8,740 nt of DNA, taken from JAOABV01 sp964473505 (GTDB lineage: Bacteria; Hydrothermota; Tepidihabitantia; Tepidihabitantales; CAIPLT01). The stretch is taken from the NCBI GenBank assembly GCA_964473505.1, contig CAYYPG010000085.1:1-8740 (forward strand), written 5' to 3'. Below are positions 1 through 6,678 of the stretch, one piece after another; the stretch's first letter is position 1; each line of letters opens with the position of its first letter. The notes under the pieces are model-generated. The model ran no database searches and was not told where the DNA came from. It saw nothing but the letters and a program-made list of their open reading frames with translations. The translations under genes and the position numbers were made by a program.

Positions 1-293
1 TATAGATCTAACGGATGCCTTTCAACTATTTTACCACACTTTCTGGTCATGAGCCTAATTAATCAAATACATAGTATTATCAATTTGGGAATTTAGTTTA
101 AAAGCAAACACAAGATAGAAAAGAGAAATAATTAGAGTATATGATGTTATGCTTAATTTCCATTTTAAACTTACAGTGTAATGAAGATGAGTTCGTCTGG
201 AGATGGTAGTTAAAGATTGATTTTAATGTGGTTGATTTTGGGAAAATACCCTTCGAAAAAAGAGGAGTTATTTTATTCACAATTTTATTGTGC
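1..293. other. Left-edge intergenic region with possible gene edge
   Basis: No gene can be assigned. Two short readings touch the left edge. On the plus strand, frame 2 reads IDLTDAFQLFYHTFWS and stops with TGA at 50-52, which could be the C-terminus of a protein entering from the left. On the minus strand, an ATG at 50 opens MTRKCGKIVERHPLDL and runs off the edge, which could be the N-terminus of the gene downstream of plsY. They overlap, so at most one is real, and I recognise neither. The rest (53-277) is AT-rich. The minus-strand frame at 98-280 starts with GTG, has no ribosome binding site and looks random. Confidence 0.3.
278..292 (-). terminator. Hairpin directly after plsY stop
   Basis: A perfect 6-bp inverted repeat, CACAAT-TTT-ATTGTG, begins one base after the plsY stop codon. 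On the minus-strand transcript it is followed by A-rich rather than U-rich sequence, so it is a weak terminator at best and might instead mark or protect the mRNA 3' end. The placement is what makes it notable; a 6-bp AT-rich palindrome can also occur by chance here. Confidence 0.35.
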
Positions 294-863
294 TTAAGGA
301 TTTATATTAATATCTTTCCAATGCTTTATAAGAATAATTCCTGTATTTACAATAAAAATTAGTATCATTATTGTAGAAAAATTACTAAAAATCAGAAAAA
401 TTAAGATACTAAACATACTACCAATTGTATTAATTGCATCATTTTTGATTTTTAATCTGAATTTGAAAAACAGAAGTATGAGTCCAAAAGTTGTGGGAAT
501 TTTCCAAAAGGTCAAAGCAATCCAAATACCAAATGTGGGTATTATCGATTTTCCACCGCGAAAGCTCAAAAAAGGTGGAAAAGCATGTCCGCATAAAGGG
601 GCAGCCGCAATAGGAACTAAACTATAATCATTAATATTTAAGACACGATAGGCTATAAAAACCGGGATAAAACCTTTTGCTGCATCTAAAAGGATTGCCG
701 GAATACCGATTGTCCATCCACCAGATTTCCAAGCATTAGCTACCCCAGGATTACCATCGCCAACTTTTCGAATATCAATTCCTTTTAATTTACCCAACCA
801 ATAAGAGAACATTAGAGCGCCACTGAGATAGCTTATCATTATTAAGAGTATTATTCTTAACAA
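294..863 (-). CDS. plsY: Glycerol-3-phosphate acyltransferase PlsY
   Basis: Membrane enzyme that transfers an acyl group from acyl-phosphate to the sn-1 position of glycerol-3-phosphate, giving lysophosphatidic acid, the first step of phospholipid synthesis. Numbered from a TTG start at 863 (189 aa), it shows an opening helix ending SYLSGALMFSYWLGKLKG (11-28), the motif-1 region IDIRKVGDGNPGVANAW (29-45), LLDAAKG (58-64), the motif-2 phosphate loop GHAFPPFLSFRGGKS (92-106) and a C-terminal IIKHW-type end (KHWKDIN, 180-186). The reading frame extends to a TTG at 959, but that overlaps the upstream gene by 86 bases. The TTG at 863 lies 10 nt past that gene's stop and gives the usual family length and first helix; ATG 839 would clip the helix. 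No Shine-Dalgarno is visible. Variations: GDGN for the common GSGN, VAN for the common xTN, GGKS for GGKG, and no acidic residue in the short tail. Probably co-transcribed with the upstream gene. Confidence 0.93.
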   Translation of the reverse strand: MLRIILLIMISYLSGALMFSYWLGKLKGIDIRKVGDGNPGVANAWKSGGWTIGIPAILLDAAKGFIPVFIAYRVLNINDYSLVPIAAAPLCGHAFPPFLSFRGGKSIIPTFGIWIALTFWKIPTTFGLILLFFKFRLKIKNDAINTIGSMFSILIFLIFSNFSTIMILIFIVNTGIILIKHWKDININP

Positions 864-873
864 AATGTAATTT

Positions 874-1605
874 CTATGAATCAAATATACTATCTGGAAG
901 ATTGTTGTTAAACTGATAGTCCCAATAAAATTCTCGCATCTTGATGAACTTATGCGCAAGATTAAAGATTACTTTTACTTGGATTTCCATCTCTAAGTTA
1001 AAAATTGAGGGTAATGAATAATTGCCATATTTCGCATAATCTAAAGTGATATTGAATTTTTTTACTACGGCTGGTAAATCGGTGGGTAGAAAGTGCAGTC
1101 GTTGGATACAGAAGTCAGCTTGTGATATTTCAGCAGTTCCTTTTAAATAACCTTCTTTTTTATTTTTAGGATTAAAACCGATTACCCAAATTTTCGCCTC
1201 TCGGTCTTCGCTCACATAAAAAAAATCGTATTCGTTTCTGAATTTTTTAGAAAAAGGCAACTTAAAATTTTGATTCGGCTGATTTCTCTTGGTTTGTTTG
1301 TCAATCTGAGGTTTACTTAACTTTTTGCCATCTATTGCCATTTCCAGATATTCGCTCTTCTGTTTGGTCGTACTTTTAGAATAAATCCGGCGCAATGAGT
1401 TTATCGTTTTGAGGGTATCGCCAGCGGCGTTTGTTTCTACATACGAAAATTTACCAAGAAAAATGGCATTGCTAATTTGTTCATCTATTATATCTTGTTG
1501 TTGAAAAATACCATCTAAAATGTTAGTTAGATTATTGTTCGGGGCAAAACCCTCTAAGGTTATTAAAAATAAAGCAAAAAATGTAAGTACTTTTGGTGTT
1601 TTCAT
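874..1605 (-). CDS. Exported protein of unknown function upstream of plsY
   Basis: A 243-aa protein I do not recognise with confidence. Residues 1-21 form a signal peptide (MKTPK, then a hydrophobic core VLTFFALFLITL, then EGFA with likely cleavage after A21). There is no lipobox cysteine. The mature part is polar, with a lysine-rich stretch (about 93-122) and a second half of alternating hydrophobic residues (YDFFYV, IWVIGFNP, FCIQRLHFLP, FNITLDYAKYG, FNLEMEIQVKVIF) suggesting a beta-rich fold. That general look recalls periplasmic lipoprotein-carrier (LolA/LolB) or outer-membrane-associated proteins, but no diagnostic motif supports it. ATG 1605 has no Shine-Dalgarno; a promoter lies immediately upstream, so the mRNA may be leaderless. 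plsY follows after 10 nt, hinting at an envelope-related role by association only. Good coding character over 243 codons, so the gene is very likely real. Confidence 0.75.
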   Translation of the reverse strand: MKTPKVLTFFALFLITLEGFAPNNNLTNILDGIFQQQDIIDEQISNAIFLGKFSYVETNAAGDTLKTINSLRRIYSKSTTKQKSEYLEMAIDGKKLSKPQIDKQTKRNQPNQNFKLPFSKKFRNEYDFFYVSEDREAKIWVIGFNPKNKKEGYLKGTAEISQADFCIQRLHFLPTDLPAVVKKFNITLDYAKYGNYSLPSIFNLEMEIQVKVIFNLAHKFIKMREFYWDYQFNNNLPDSIFDS

Positions 1606-1612
1606 CTAATAA

Positions 1613-1640
1613 AAACTATCCCAAAAATTCAAAGTGTCAA
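1613..1640 (-). promoter_or_regulatory. Candidate promoter of exported protein-plsY unit
   Basis: On the minus strand a perfect -35 TTGACA (1635-1640) is followed after 16 bp by TAGTTT (1613-1618), a poor -10 (3 of 6). The spacing equals that of the better promoters in this window. Transcription would start near 1606-1607, one or two bases before ATG 1605, implying a leaderless mRNA. The weak -10 keeps confidence low. Confidence 0.4.
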
Positions 1641-2121
1641 GAGAAAAATACGGAGATTTCTGAAAAATGCTCATGAGACACCAAACCCTACAAGAAAAAA
1701 CCAATAATTATGCTTTTGCATTTCATGCCTTTTGAACCAATATTGACTTTGTCAGCGTTCTTAATACTATAACTCCGAAAAATGTTCAAGAAACGCCGAG
1801 TCCAATAAGAAAAAAACAACAATTTTGGTTATAATTTTAATATGTTCCACACATACTTGTTTACTTCTATGAGATTTAATTATGACGAGCATGCAATACA
1901 AACTTCTAATTTAGCCAAGATTAATTTTATGTTAGATTACTGTGTAATTCGGTTTGTGGGGATTCGATGTTTTGAGATTACTGCCAAATTAGTCAAAATA
2001 ATTATAAAAATTATTATAATATACTATGTGAATTTTTTGTCGTCTAAAAAAATAGTTATATCCGTAAATAAAAATGAAGACTGTAGAATCATTCGTCAAA
2101 AATGTCTTTGGTCTTATGAGA
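1641..2121. other. Intergenic region without a convincing gene
   Basis: About 480 bp between the exported-protein gene and the end of yhhQ. It holds the two 59-bp repeats listed separately and an AT-only inverted repeat (AATAATT-ATAAA-AATTATT, 1997-2015). A plus-strand frame of 95 codons (1842-2129) exists, with a possible promoter TTGACT-N16-TACTAT at 1743-1770, but it lacks a ribosome binding site, is dominated by Ile/Lys/Asn/Tyr as expected from AT-rich noise, resembles nothing I know and runs into the 3' end of yhhQ. I do not call it. Confidence 0.45.
1659..1832. repeat. Two degenerate 59-bp direct repeats, 115 bp apart
   Basis: Copies at 1659-1717 and 1774-1832 agree at roughly 70% of positions, sharing GAAAAATG, AAGAAAAAA and surrounding bases. 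Many of the differences are transitions. On the minus strand both read like the start of a secreted protein: the copy nearer the gene opens at ATG 1726 (MKCKSIIIGFFL, then a stop, later EHFSE), and the farther one reads KIITKIVVFFLLDSAFLEHFSEL with ATT at 1841 where the ATG would be. The unit length (115) is not a multiple of 3. They look like decayed duplicates of a signal-peptide-coding segment; resemblance to the signal peptide of the adjacent gene is weak. Confidence 0.5.
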
Positions 2122-2829
2122 TTAATTGATAGGGATGCGGTGTTTTGTAGGGACCCGATAAAGTATATATCGGCTTAAATACATAAATGGCGTATCGACA
2201 ATTCCAATAACCCATTTCAAGACAATCTGTCCAATTATTAAAGATCCTATAGGTATAACTCCATAAAATGCCAGACTAACAAAAATTACACTATCTAAGG
2301 CTAAACTCGGAATATCACTAAAAACATTTCTAATCCATAAGAATTTACCTTTGGTGAGTTCTCGGATTTTTGCATATGAAATGGCGTCAAGATTCTCCGA
2401 AATAAGAAATGCGATCCAACTTGCTAATGTGATTCGAGGAACAAGGGAAATGATATTCTGCCAGGATTCTTGGAACTTCCAAAATGGCGCTGAAGGTATA
2501 ATCGTGCCCAGCCAAAGAAAAAAAGTCATTATTGCTTGGCAAATGAAAGCGATAAAAATCATTCGATGGACTTCTAAACGACCAAAGGCTTCGTTGACAA
2601 TATCAGTAATTTGAAAAGTAAAGGGAAAGATAAGTACCGCGGCTGGGGCATAATATATTTTGAATCCTAAATTAAAAGCGGCAATCTTACTGGCAATAAT
2701 TTGGGATAGTGTTAAATATAAGACATAGAGTGCAATGGCAAAATCGGAACGGCGATAGCGTCTTATCGACCACGGAATTGCGATACTTGCAAAGGTTAAT
2801 GTTATGAGCCAAATTAAAATAATAGTCAT
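2122..2829 (-). CDS. yhhQ: YhhQ-family queuosine precursor transporter (VUT family)
   Basis: A 235-aa integral membrane protein of the VUT/DUF165 family, whose characterised members import queuosine precursors (queuine, preQ0 or preQ1) for tRNA wobble-base modification. Family marks are NxxxxxKIYYAPAAVLIFPFT (53-71), FQITDIVNEAFGRLEVHRMI (72-91, matching the conserved D...E.(F/Y)G signature) and SDIPSLALDSVIFVSLAFYG (171-190, matching the S...xDS.xF element). About six hydrophobic helices are evident, with a basic loop SIRRYRR (21-27). ATG 2829 has no Shine-Dalgarno and begins inside a duplicated 50-bp unit. A strong promoter lies about 120 bp upstream. No other queuosine genes are present, so the exact substrate is inferred from the family. 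No preQ1-riboswitch-like element is visible in the leader. Confidence 0.88.
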   Translation of the reverse strand: MTIILIWLITLTFASIAIPWSIRRYRRSDFAIALYVLYLTLSQIIASKIAAFNLGFKIYYAPAAVLIFPFTFQITDIVNEAFGRLEVHRMIFIAFICQAIMTFFLWLGTIIPSAPFWKFQESWQNIISLVPRITLASWIAFLISENLDAISYAKIRELTKGKFLWIRNVFSDIPSLALDSVIFVSLAFYGVIPIGSLIIGQIVLKWVIGIVDTPFMYLSRYILYRVPTKHRIPIN

Positions 2830-2913
2830 AGTTGTTTTTCAAAAGCGAAATGTATTAGCCAAATTAAAATAATAGTTATAGTTGTTCTTCAAAAGCGAAA
2901 TTTATTAGTCAAA
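2808..2913. repeat. 50-bp tandem duplication spanning the yhhQ start
   Basis: Units 2808-2857 and 2858-2907 match at 47 of 50 positions, followed by a 6-base stub of a further unit (GTCAAA). The gene-proximal unit contains the ATG and the first seven codons of yhhQ. In the distal unit the start codon has become ATA. The other two differences are single bases in the untranslated part. Read from that ATA, the distal copy gives a 17-codon frame whose TGA overlaps the real ATG (ATGA), so before the ATG was lost it could have been a coupled upstream peptide. Confidence 0.92.
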
Positions 2914-2958
2914 CAACTATTTAATAATAAAAATTAACAATAAATTTTAGCGAAAAGC

Positions 2959-2986
2959 ATTATACTGATCATAATTGAGAAGTCAA
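2959..2986 (-). promoter_or_regulatory. Strong sigma70-type promoter for yhhQ
   Basis: The minus strand carries TTGACT (2981-2986, 5 of 6), a 16-bp spacer, and TATAAT (2959-2964, perfect). Transcription would start near 2952, leaving a leader of about 123 nt that contains the distal repeat unit before ATG 2829. Confidence 0.65.
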
Positions 2987-3338
2987 CAAAGGATGTTTGA
3001 TGTCGGAACAAGGAATCCGAAATTTTATATCTCAATCGCTATAATTATTTCTTAATATTACGGTCATGTTAAATATTTTTACGACACTTAGTTTTGGGAT
3101 TCCTTTAGTAATTAGGCTTGGTATTTTTTACATCTGCACTAATTCTTATCCTAATAGTTGAATATATATACGCCTTTCATTAACCATGGTTTTTCACAGA
3201 GCTCGAACCGATTATTCCATAAGTAGCAGACATTTTACCTATAACCGATTGGCTGATGTAATGATAGTATATAGCATCCAGAATTTTTATCGTGAACTTA
3301 ATTAAGGACGCAAAACAACACAATGATTTTGCTAAGAT
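2987..3338. other. Intergenic region, nothing firm
   Basis: About 350 bp between the yhhQ promoter and the end of mfd. The frame following the mfd stop stays open on the minus strand for about 51 codons to a TAA near 3187 and contains a small ATG frame (MSATYGIIGSSSVKNHG), but none of it resembles the missing part of Mfd and there is no ribosome binding site. A GGTTCGAGCTC string on the minus strand (about 3200-3210) recalls a tRNA T-arm, yet the flanking bases do not pair. No RNA gene is called. Confidence 0.45.
3310..3332 (-). terminator. Weak hairpin downstream of mfd
   Basis: Inverted repeat GCAAAA (3310-3315) / TTTTGC (3327-3332) with an 11-nt loop, starting 6 nt after the mfd stop. There is no U-tract after it on the minus strand. 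It is listed mainly for its position. Confidence 0.22.
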
Positions 3339-6296
3339 TTATTGGAGTTTCGAAGATAAAATTTGTAAAAGATTATGAATATTGCCATATTGAATAAAGG
3401 TTTTTTCGGGCTTAACAATAGTAATTGTATTATTTTTCAAGGATATCTTTAGGATATTCAGGGCTTTTGCCTTAAGTCTTATTTCCGCAATGATGAATAA
3501 ATTTTCCACAATCTCCGGATATTTTCCAAAGCGGTCTTGCAGTTCTTCTTTAATTGATTTAAATTCAATTTCGTTTTCTAAAGAAAGGAGTCGTTTGTAA
3601 ATTGCTACTCTTTCGTAAGCATCGGAGATATAGGCCTCAGGGATATATGCGGAAATGTCCAATGAAAGTTCTGGTTCGGGATAGACAATGTCACCTTTCA
3701 GCTTGGCAATTGCTTCTTTTAGCATTTGTTGATATAAAGTAAATCCCACATTCGCAATATGACCATGTTGTTCTGAGCCTAAAATATTACCTACTCCTCT
3801 GATTTCCATATCTCGCATGGCTAATCGAAATCCTGCACCTAAATAAGAATGAGATAATATTGTGGATATGCGTTTTTGGGCAATCGGAGAGATTTCTTTA
3901 TCAGGAATAATTAGTAGGCAATATGCTTGTTGGTCAGAACGACCAACGCGTCCGCGCAATTGATGTAAATCGGCTAAACCAAATTCTTGGGCACGATTAA
4001 TAATAATTGTATTGACATTTGTCAGGTCTAAACCCGATTCAACAATTGCGGTAGAAACCAAGATATCATACTTTTTGTCCAAAAAATCTAAGTAAATCTG
4101 GGACAGAACTTTTTCGGGTATTTTACTGTGGACATAGGCAATACGCCAATCGGGGTTAAGATTATTCAGTTGTTGAATAATATTTTTAATCGACTCAATT
4201 CGATTATGAATAAATAAAACTTGTCCGGACCGAGTAAGTTCTCTTTGGATACTTTGATAAATAATCTCATCATTCCAAGTCATAACTTCGGTAATTATGT
4301 CTCGACGACCGACGGGTGGAGTATGAATCGGAGAAATGTCACAAATTCCTATCAGGGCTTTATATAAAGTTCTGGGAATGGGGGTTGCGGTAAGCATTAA
4401 GATATCAACCGTGGGTTTTAATCTTTTTATCTGCTCTTTTTGTTTAACGCCAAATTTCTGTTCTTCATCAATTATTAATAATCCCAAATTTTTAAATGTG
4501 ACCTTGGGGCTTAGTAAAATCTGGGTACCGATTATAATATCAATTTTGCCATTTTGTAAATCCGAAATAATTTTTGACCGTTTGCGTGAAGAAACAAAGC
4601 GAGATAACATCTCAATCTGAAAAGGAAAACTAGCCAAGCGTTGCTTAAAGGTGTGATAATGTTGATAACATAATATTGTCGTAGGTACTAATACGCATAC
4701 TTGTTTAAAATTCGTTACCGCTTTAAACGCCGCGCGTAAGGCAATTTCGGTTTTACCATAGCCGGTATCGCCGCAAACTAATCGTTCCATCGGCTTAGTG
4801 CTTTCCAAATCTTTTTTAACTTCGGCTAAGGCTTTCAATTGGTCTGGAGTCTCTTCAAAGGGAAAAGTTGCTTCCAACTCGGCTTGCCAAAGTTCATCGG
4901 AACTCATAGGTGTTTTGTTTGCTACAGCTCTTTGTGCATAGATATCAATTAGTTCTCGGGCATATTCCTCAGCGGCTCGGCTGGCTTTTAGTTTGGTTAA
5001 TAGCCAACTTTTAGTGCCGATACGACTTAAGGTTGGCAGAGAATCATCAGTCCCAATATAGCGTTCAATCAGACTCAAATTTTCTACTGGGACATATAAT
5101 TTTTGATTGTCCGCATAATTAATCTGTAAAAAATCTTTTTCCAGATTATCAATTTTAAGCCTTTTGATGCCATTAAATTGGCCAATGCCGTAATCGATAT
5201 GAACCACATAATCGCCTTTGTGTAGTGCCAACAAATCGTCTAAAGGTTGTCCTCTGAATTTTCGCTTGGGTAATTTGGTAATTGGTTGGCCATATAATTC
5301 TTTTTCGGTAAGCACACAGAAATTCTCAGTCGGAGCAAAAATTCCTGAACTCAAACTACCTAAGAGATATATTGGTTTATCGCCCAAGATGCGTATCAGT
5401 CGTTCTCGTTGATATTCATAAGGAATGGTAATATAATATTCATAAGGATAAGTTTCAATTTCCTTTTTTAACCATCGAAAATTTCTCAAATAAGGAGATG
5501 GCGAAAGGAAATTAAAATTGAAATCGGCATGCTCATGAGTTAGAAAAATACACTTAGCAAAATAATCTAATAGTTCCGGCACATCTTGACGGTTGGCTTC
5601 AAGTAAGGCAAAACAATTTGCGGGTAAAATATCAATAAACCGCTTTTGCATTTTTTCTGGACTAATTCTGCCCAAGAGATTAATTTCAGTCAAAAAGGAA
5701 ATTGACCGTTGACTCACTGTATCAAAGTATCGTAAAGATTCAATAGTATTATCGACAAATTCGATTCTAATTGGATTGATTTGTTTGGTCGGAAAGATAT
5801 CAATAATATTACCGCGAACCGCATATTCATAAAATTCCGACACGAAGTCAACCCGTTCATAGTCGTTATGCTCGAGAAATTCTACTAAACGGCTAGGAGA
5901 TATTAACATACCTTGGGTTAATTTTAATTGATATTGGGAAATAGTCTCATAATCAGGTACTGAAGACAATAAATCTTCTGTTTTAACAATAACGACCTGA
6001 AAACTATGGTTGAAAATTTGGAACAGATAATCAAATTCATTAACTGCTGAAGCATTAAACAAAATGATTTTCTCCGGAGACAAAAAAGACAACAAGTCCG
6101 AATAAATACTATGCTGATTATTATCATTGTCCGCAATGTATACGATATTTTTTTTGAAAAGACTTGTTAAAGCCAAACAAATTAATGGCTTGGACCCGGC
6201 AAATCCGGTTATAGAAAAACTACGGCGCTTTAGGGCCTGATCTAAAAATTCTTTTACACGGTCAGAATTTATAAAACGTTGATACAGTATTTCCAT
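3339..6296 (-). CDS. mfd: Transcription-repair coupling factor Mfd
   Basis: A 985-aa ATP-dependent translocase that binds RNA polymerase stalled at DNA damage, pushes it off and recruits UvrA for nucleotide excision repair. Domains in order: UvrB-like N-terminal region (about 1-330, with EFYEYAVRGNIIDIFP at 154-169), the RNA-polymerase-interacting/CarD-like domain (about 345-410, GDYVVHIDYGIGQF at 361-374), RecG-like translocase with Walker A GDTGYGKT (509-516), DEEQ box (610-613), LTATPIPRT (635-643), IVESGLDLTN (751-760) and HQLRGRVGRS (778-787), then the C-terminal TRCF domain (about 875-985, SAYIPEAYI). It is shorter than the typical ~1150 aa: the N-terminal UvrB-like half is compact and the protein stops soon after ALNILKIS. 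Walker A has T where GDVGYGKT is usual, and DEEQ replaces the common DEEH. ATG 6296 lacks a Shine-Dalgarno and is preceded by an in-frame TAA 6 nt upstream. Confidence 0.97.
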   Translation of the reverse strand: MEILYQRFINSDRVKEFLDQALKRRSFSITGFAGSKPLICLALTSLFKKNIVYIADNDNNQHSIYSDLLSFLSPEKIILFNASAVNEFDYLFQIFNHSFQVVIVKTEDLLSSVPDYETISQYQLKLTQGMLISPSRLVEFLEHNDYERVDFVSEFYEYAVRGNIIDIFPTKQINPIRIEFVDNTIESLRYFDTVSQRSISFLTEINLLGRISPEKMQKRFIDILPANCFALLEANRQDVPELLDYFAKCIFLTHEHADFNFNFLSPSPYLRNFRWLKKEIETYPYEYYITIPYEYQRERLIRILGDKPIYLLGSLSSGIFAPTENFCVLTEKELYGQPITKLPKRKFRGQPLDDLLALHKGDYVVHIDYGIGQFNGIKRLKIDNLEKDFLQINYADNQKLYVPVENLSLIERYIGTDDSLPTLSRIGTKSWLLTKLKASRAAEEYARELIDIYAQRAVANKTPMSSDELWQAELEATFPFEETPDQLKALAEVKKDLESTKPMERLVCGDTGYGKTEIALRAAFKAVTNFKQVCVLVPTTILCYQHYHTFKQRLASFPFQIEMLSRFVSSRKRSKIISDLQNGKIDIIIGTQILLSPKVTFKNLGLLIIDEEQKFGVKQKEQIKRLKPTVDILMLTATPIPRTLYKALIGICDISPIHTPPVGRRDIITEVMTWNDEIIYQSIQRELTRSGQVLFIHNRIESIKNIIQQLNNLNPDWRIAYVHSKIPEKVLSQIYLDFLDKKYDILVSTAIVESGLDLTNVNTIIINRAQEFGLADLHQLRGRVGRSDQQAYCLLIIPDKEISPIAQKRISTILSHSYLGAGFRLAMRDMEIRGVGNILGSEQHGHIANVGFTLYQQMLKEAIAKLKGDIVYPEPELSLDISAYIPEAYISDAYERVAIYKRLLSLENEIEFKSIKEELQDRFGKYPEIVENLFIIAEIRLKAKALNILKISLKNNTITIVKPEKTFIQYGNIHNLLQILSSKLQ

Positions 6297-6299
6297 ATA

Positions 6300-6371
6300 T
6301 TAAGGTTTTTTACAACCGCAAAAGTTTTCTGCTGAAGCAAAATTTATAAAATTTTGAGATAATGTTTCCAT
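6300..6371 (-). repeat. Diverged in-frame copy of the mfd 5' end
   Basis: A 23-codon frame ending in TAA one codon before the mfd ATG. It begins METLSQNFIN, against MEILYQRFIN in Mfd, then diverges (FASAENFCGCKKP). Over the first 11 codons 26 of 33 bases match, including an unbroken TTTATAAAT, and the two ATGs are exactly 75 bp (25 codons) apart. This fits an old tandem duplication of the mfd start. Alternatives are an upstream leader peptide or a mis-annotated start, the last excluded by the TAA. No ribosome binding site is seen for it either. Confidence 0.6.
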
Positions 6372-6553
6372 TTTAATTGATGCGGAAAACAATGTGTAGT
6401 TTGTTTTATCAATTCAATTGTAATTTCAGAAATTTAGGATTTGATAATCTTTCCAACTCAAGGAATCTTCATAACAAATTGTTGGAGTATTCTAATTTTT
6501 TTGCAAACTCACTTAATTTATTGAAAGTTTAAATTTTTGTTTATTCAAAATCG
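6372..6553. other. Intergenic region upstream of mfd
   Basis: About 180 bp of AT-rich sequence between the mfd leader copy and the terminator of the small gene. The mfd promoter should be here or just downstream, but I find no hexamer pair close to consensus. No open frame of note on either strand. Confidence 0.4.
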
Positions 6554-6575
6554 AGGGGGCGATGATACGCCCCCT
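6554..6575 (-). terminator. Intrinsic terminator of the small basic-peptide gene
   Basis: An 8-bp stem AGGGGGCG / CGCCCCCT with a 6-nt ATGATA loop, strikingly G+C-rich for this region, beginning 5 nt after the stop codon of the 24-aa gene. The minus-strand sequence after it is CGATTTTGAATAAAC, a short U-run rather than a full tract. The stem could also work on plus-strand transcripts, but no plus-strand gene ends here. Confidence 0.75.
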
Positions 6576-6580
6576 AAGCA

Positions 6581-6655
6581 CTACTTTTTCTTTTTTGCCT
6601 TTGGGGCACTCTTTTTACAAGATGCCTTAGGCTTGGCTCGTTTCATACACGGCAT
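6581..6655 (-). CDS. Tiny lysine-rich basic protein (24 aa)
   Basis: A complete short gene: ATG 6655 to TAG 6581-6583. The peptide starts MPCMKRAKPK and ends PKAKKKK. It has 10 Lys, 1 Arg, no acidic residue, two Cys (3 and 13) and no hydrophobic segment. Support comes from its signals: AAGGAGG (6660-6666) four bases before the ATG, a near-consensus promoter about 17 nt upstream of the ATG, and a G+C-rich hairpin just after the stop. This is the best-equipped ribosome binding site in the window. Composition suggests binding to nucleic acid or the ribosome; size and charge recall the 26-aa ribosomal protein Thx of Thermus, but the sequence does not match it beyond the KKKK end. It could alternatively be a small RNA that also carries a frame. 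Function unknown. Confidence 0.72.
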   Translation of the reverse strand: MPCMKRAKPKASCKKSAPKAKKKK

Positions 6656-6678
6656 AGTGCCTCCTTTTTAGATAAAAT

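Noticed and set aside
98..280. Minus-strand 60-codon frame
   Set aside because: GTG start without a ribosome binding site, no family resemblance, and the start lies inside the hairpin after plsY.
1842..2129. Plus-strand 95-codon frame with a possible TTGACT-N16-TACTAT promoter
   Set aside because: No ribosome binding site, composition typical of AT-rich noise, no recognisable domain, starts at the edge of a decayed repeat and overlaps the 3' end of yhhQ.
2830..2952. preQ1 riboswitch in the yhhQ leader
   Set aside because: Expected from gene function, but the leader is AT-rich, is largely made of the 50-bp repeat, and shows no C-rich stem or pseudoknot pattern.
3195..3215. tRNA-like GGTTCGAGCTC on the minus strand
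   Set aside because: The bases flanking the loop cannot form a T-stem and no acceptor, D or anticodon arm is found nearby.
3187..3338. Open frame continuing after the mfd stop, as if mfd had been truncated by a nonsense mutation
   Set aside because: The translated sequence does not resemble the C-terminal end of Mfd proteins; an open run of about 51 codons can occur by chance.
4336..4620. Plus-strand frames inside mfd (also near 5218-5412) and inside yhhQ (2351-2614)
   Set aside because: Antisense shadows of strongly supported coding regions with no signals of their own.
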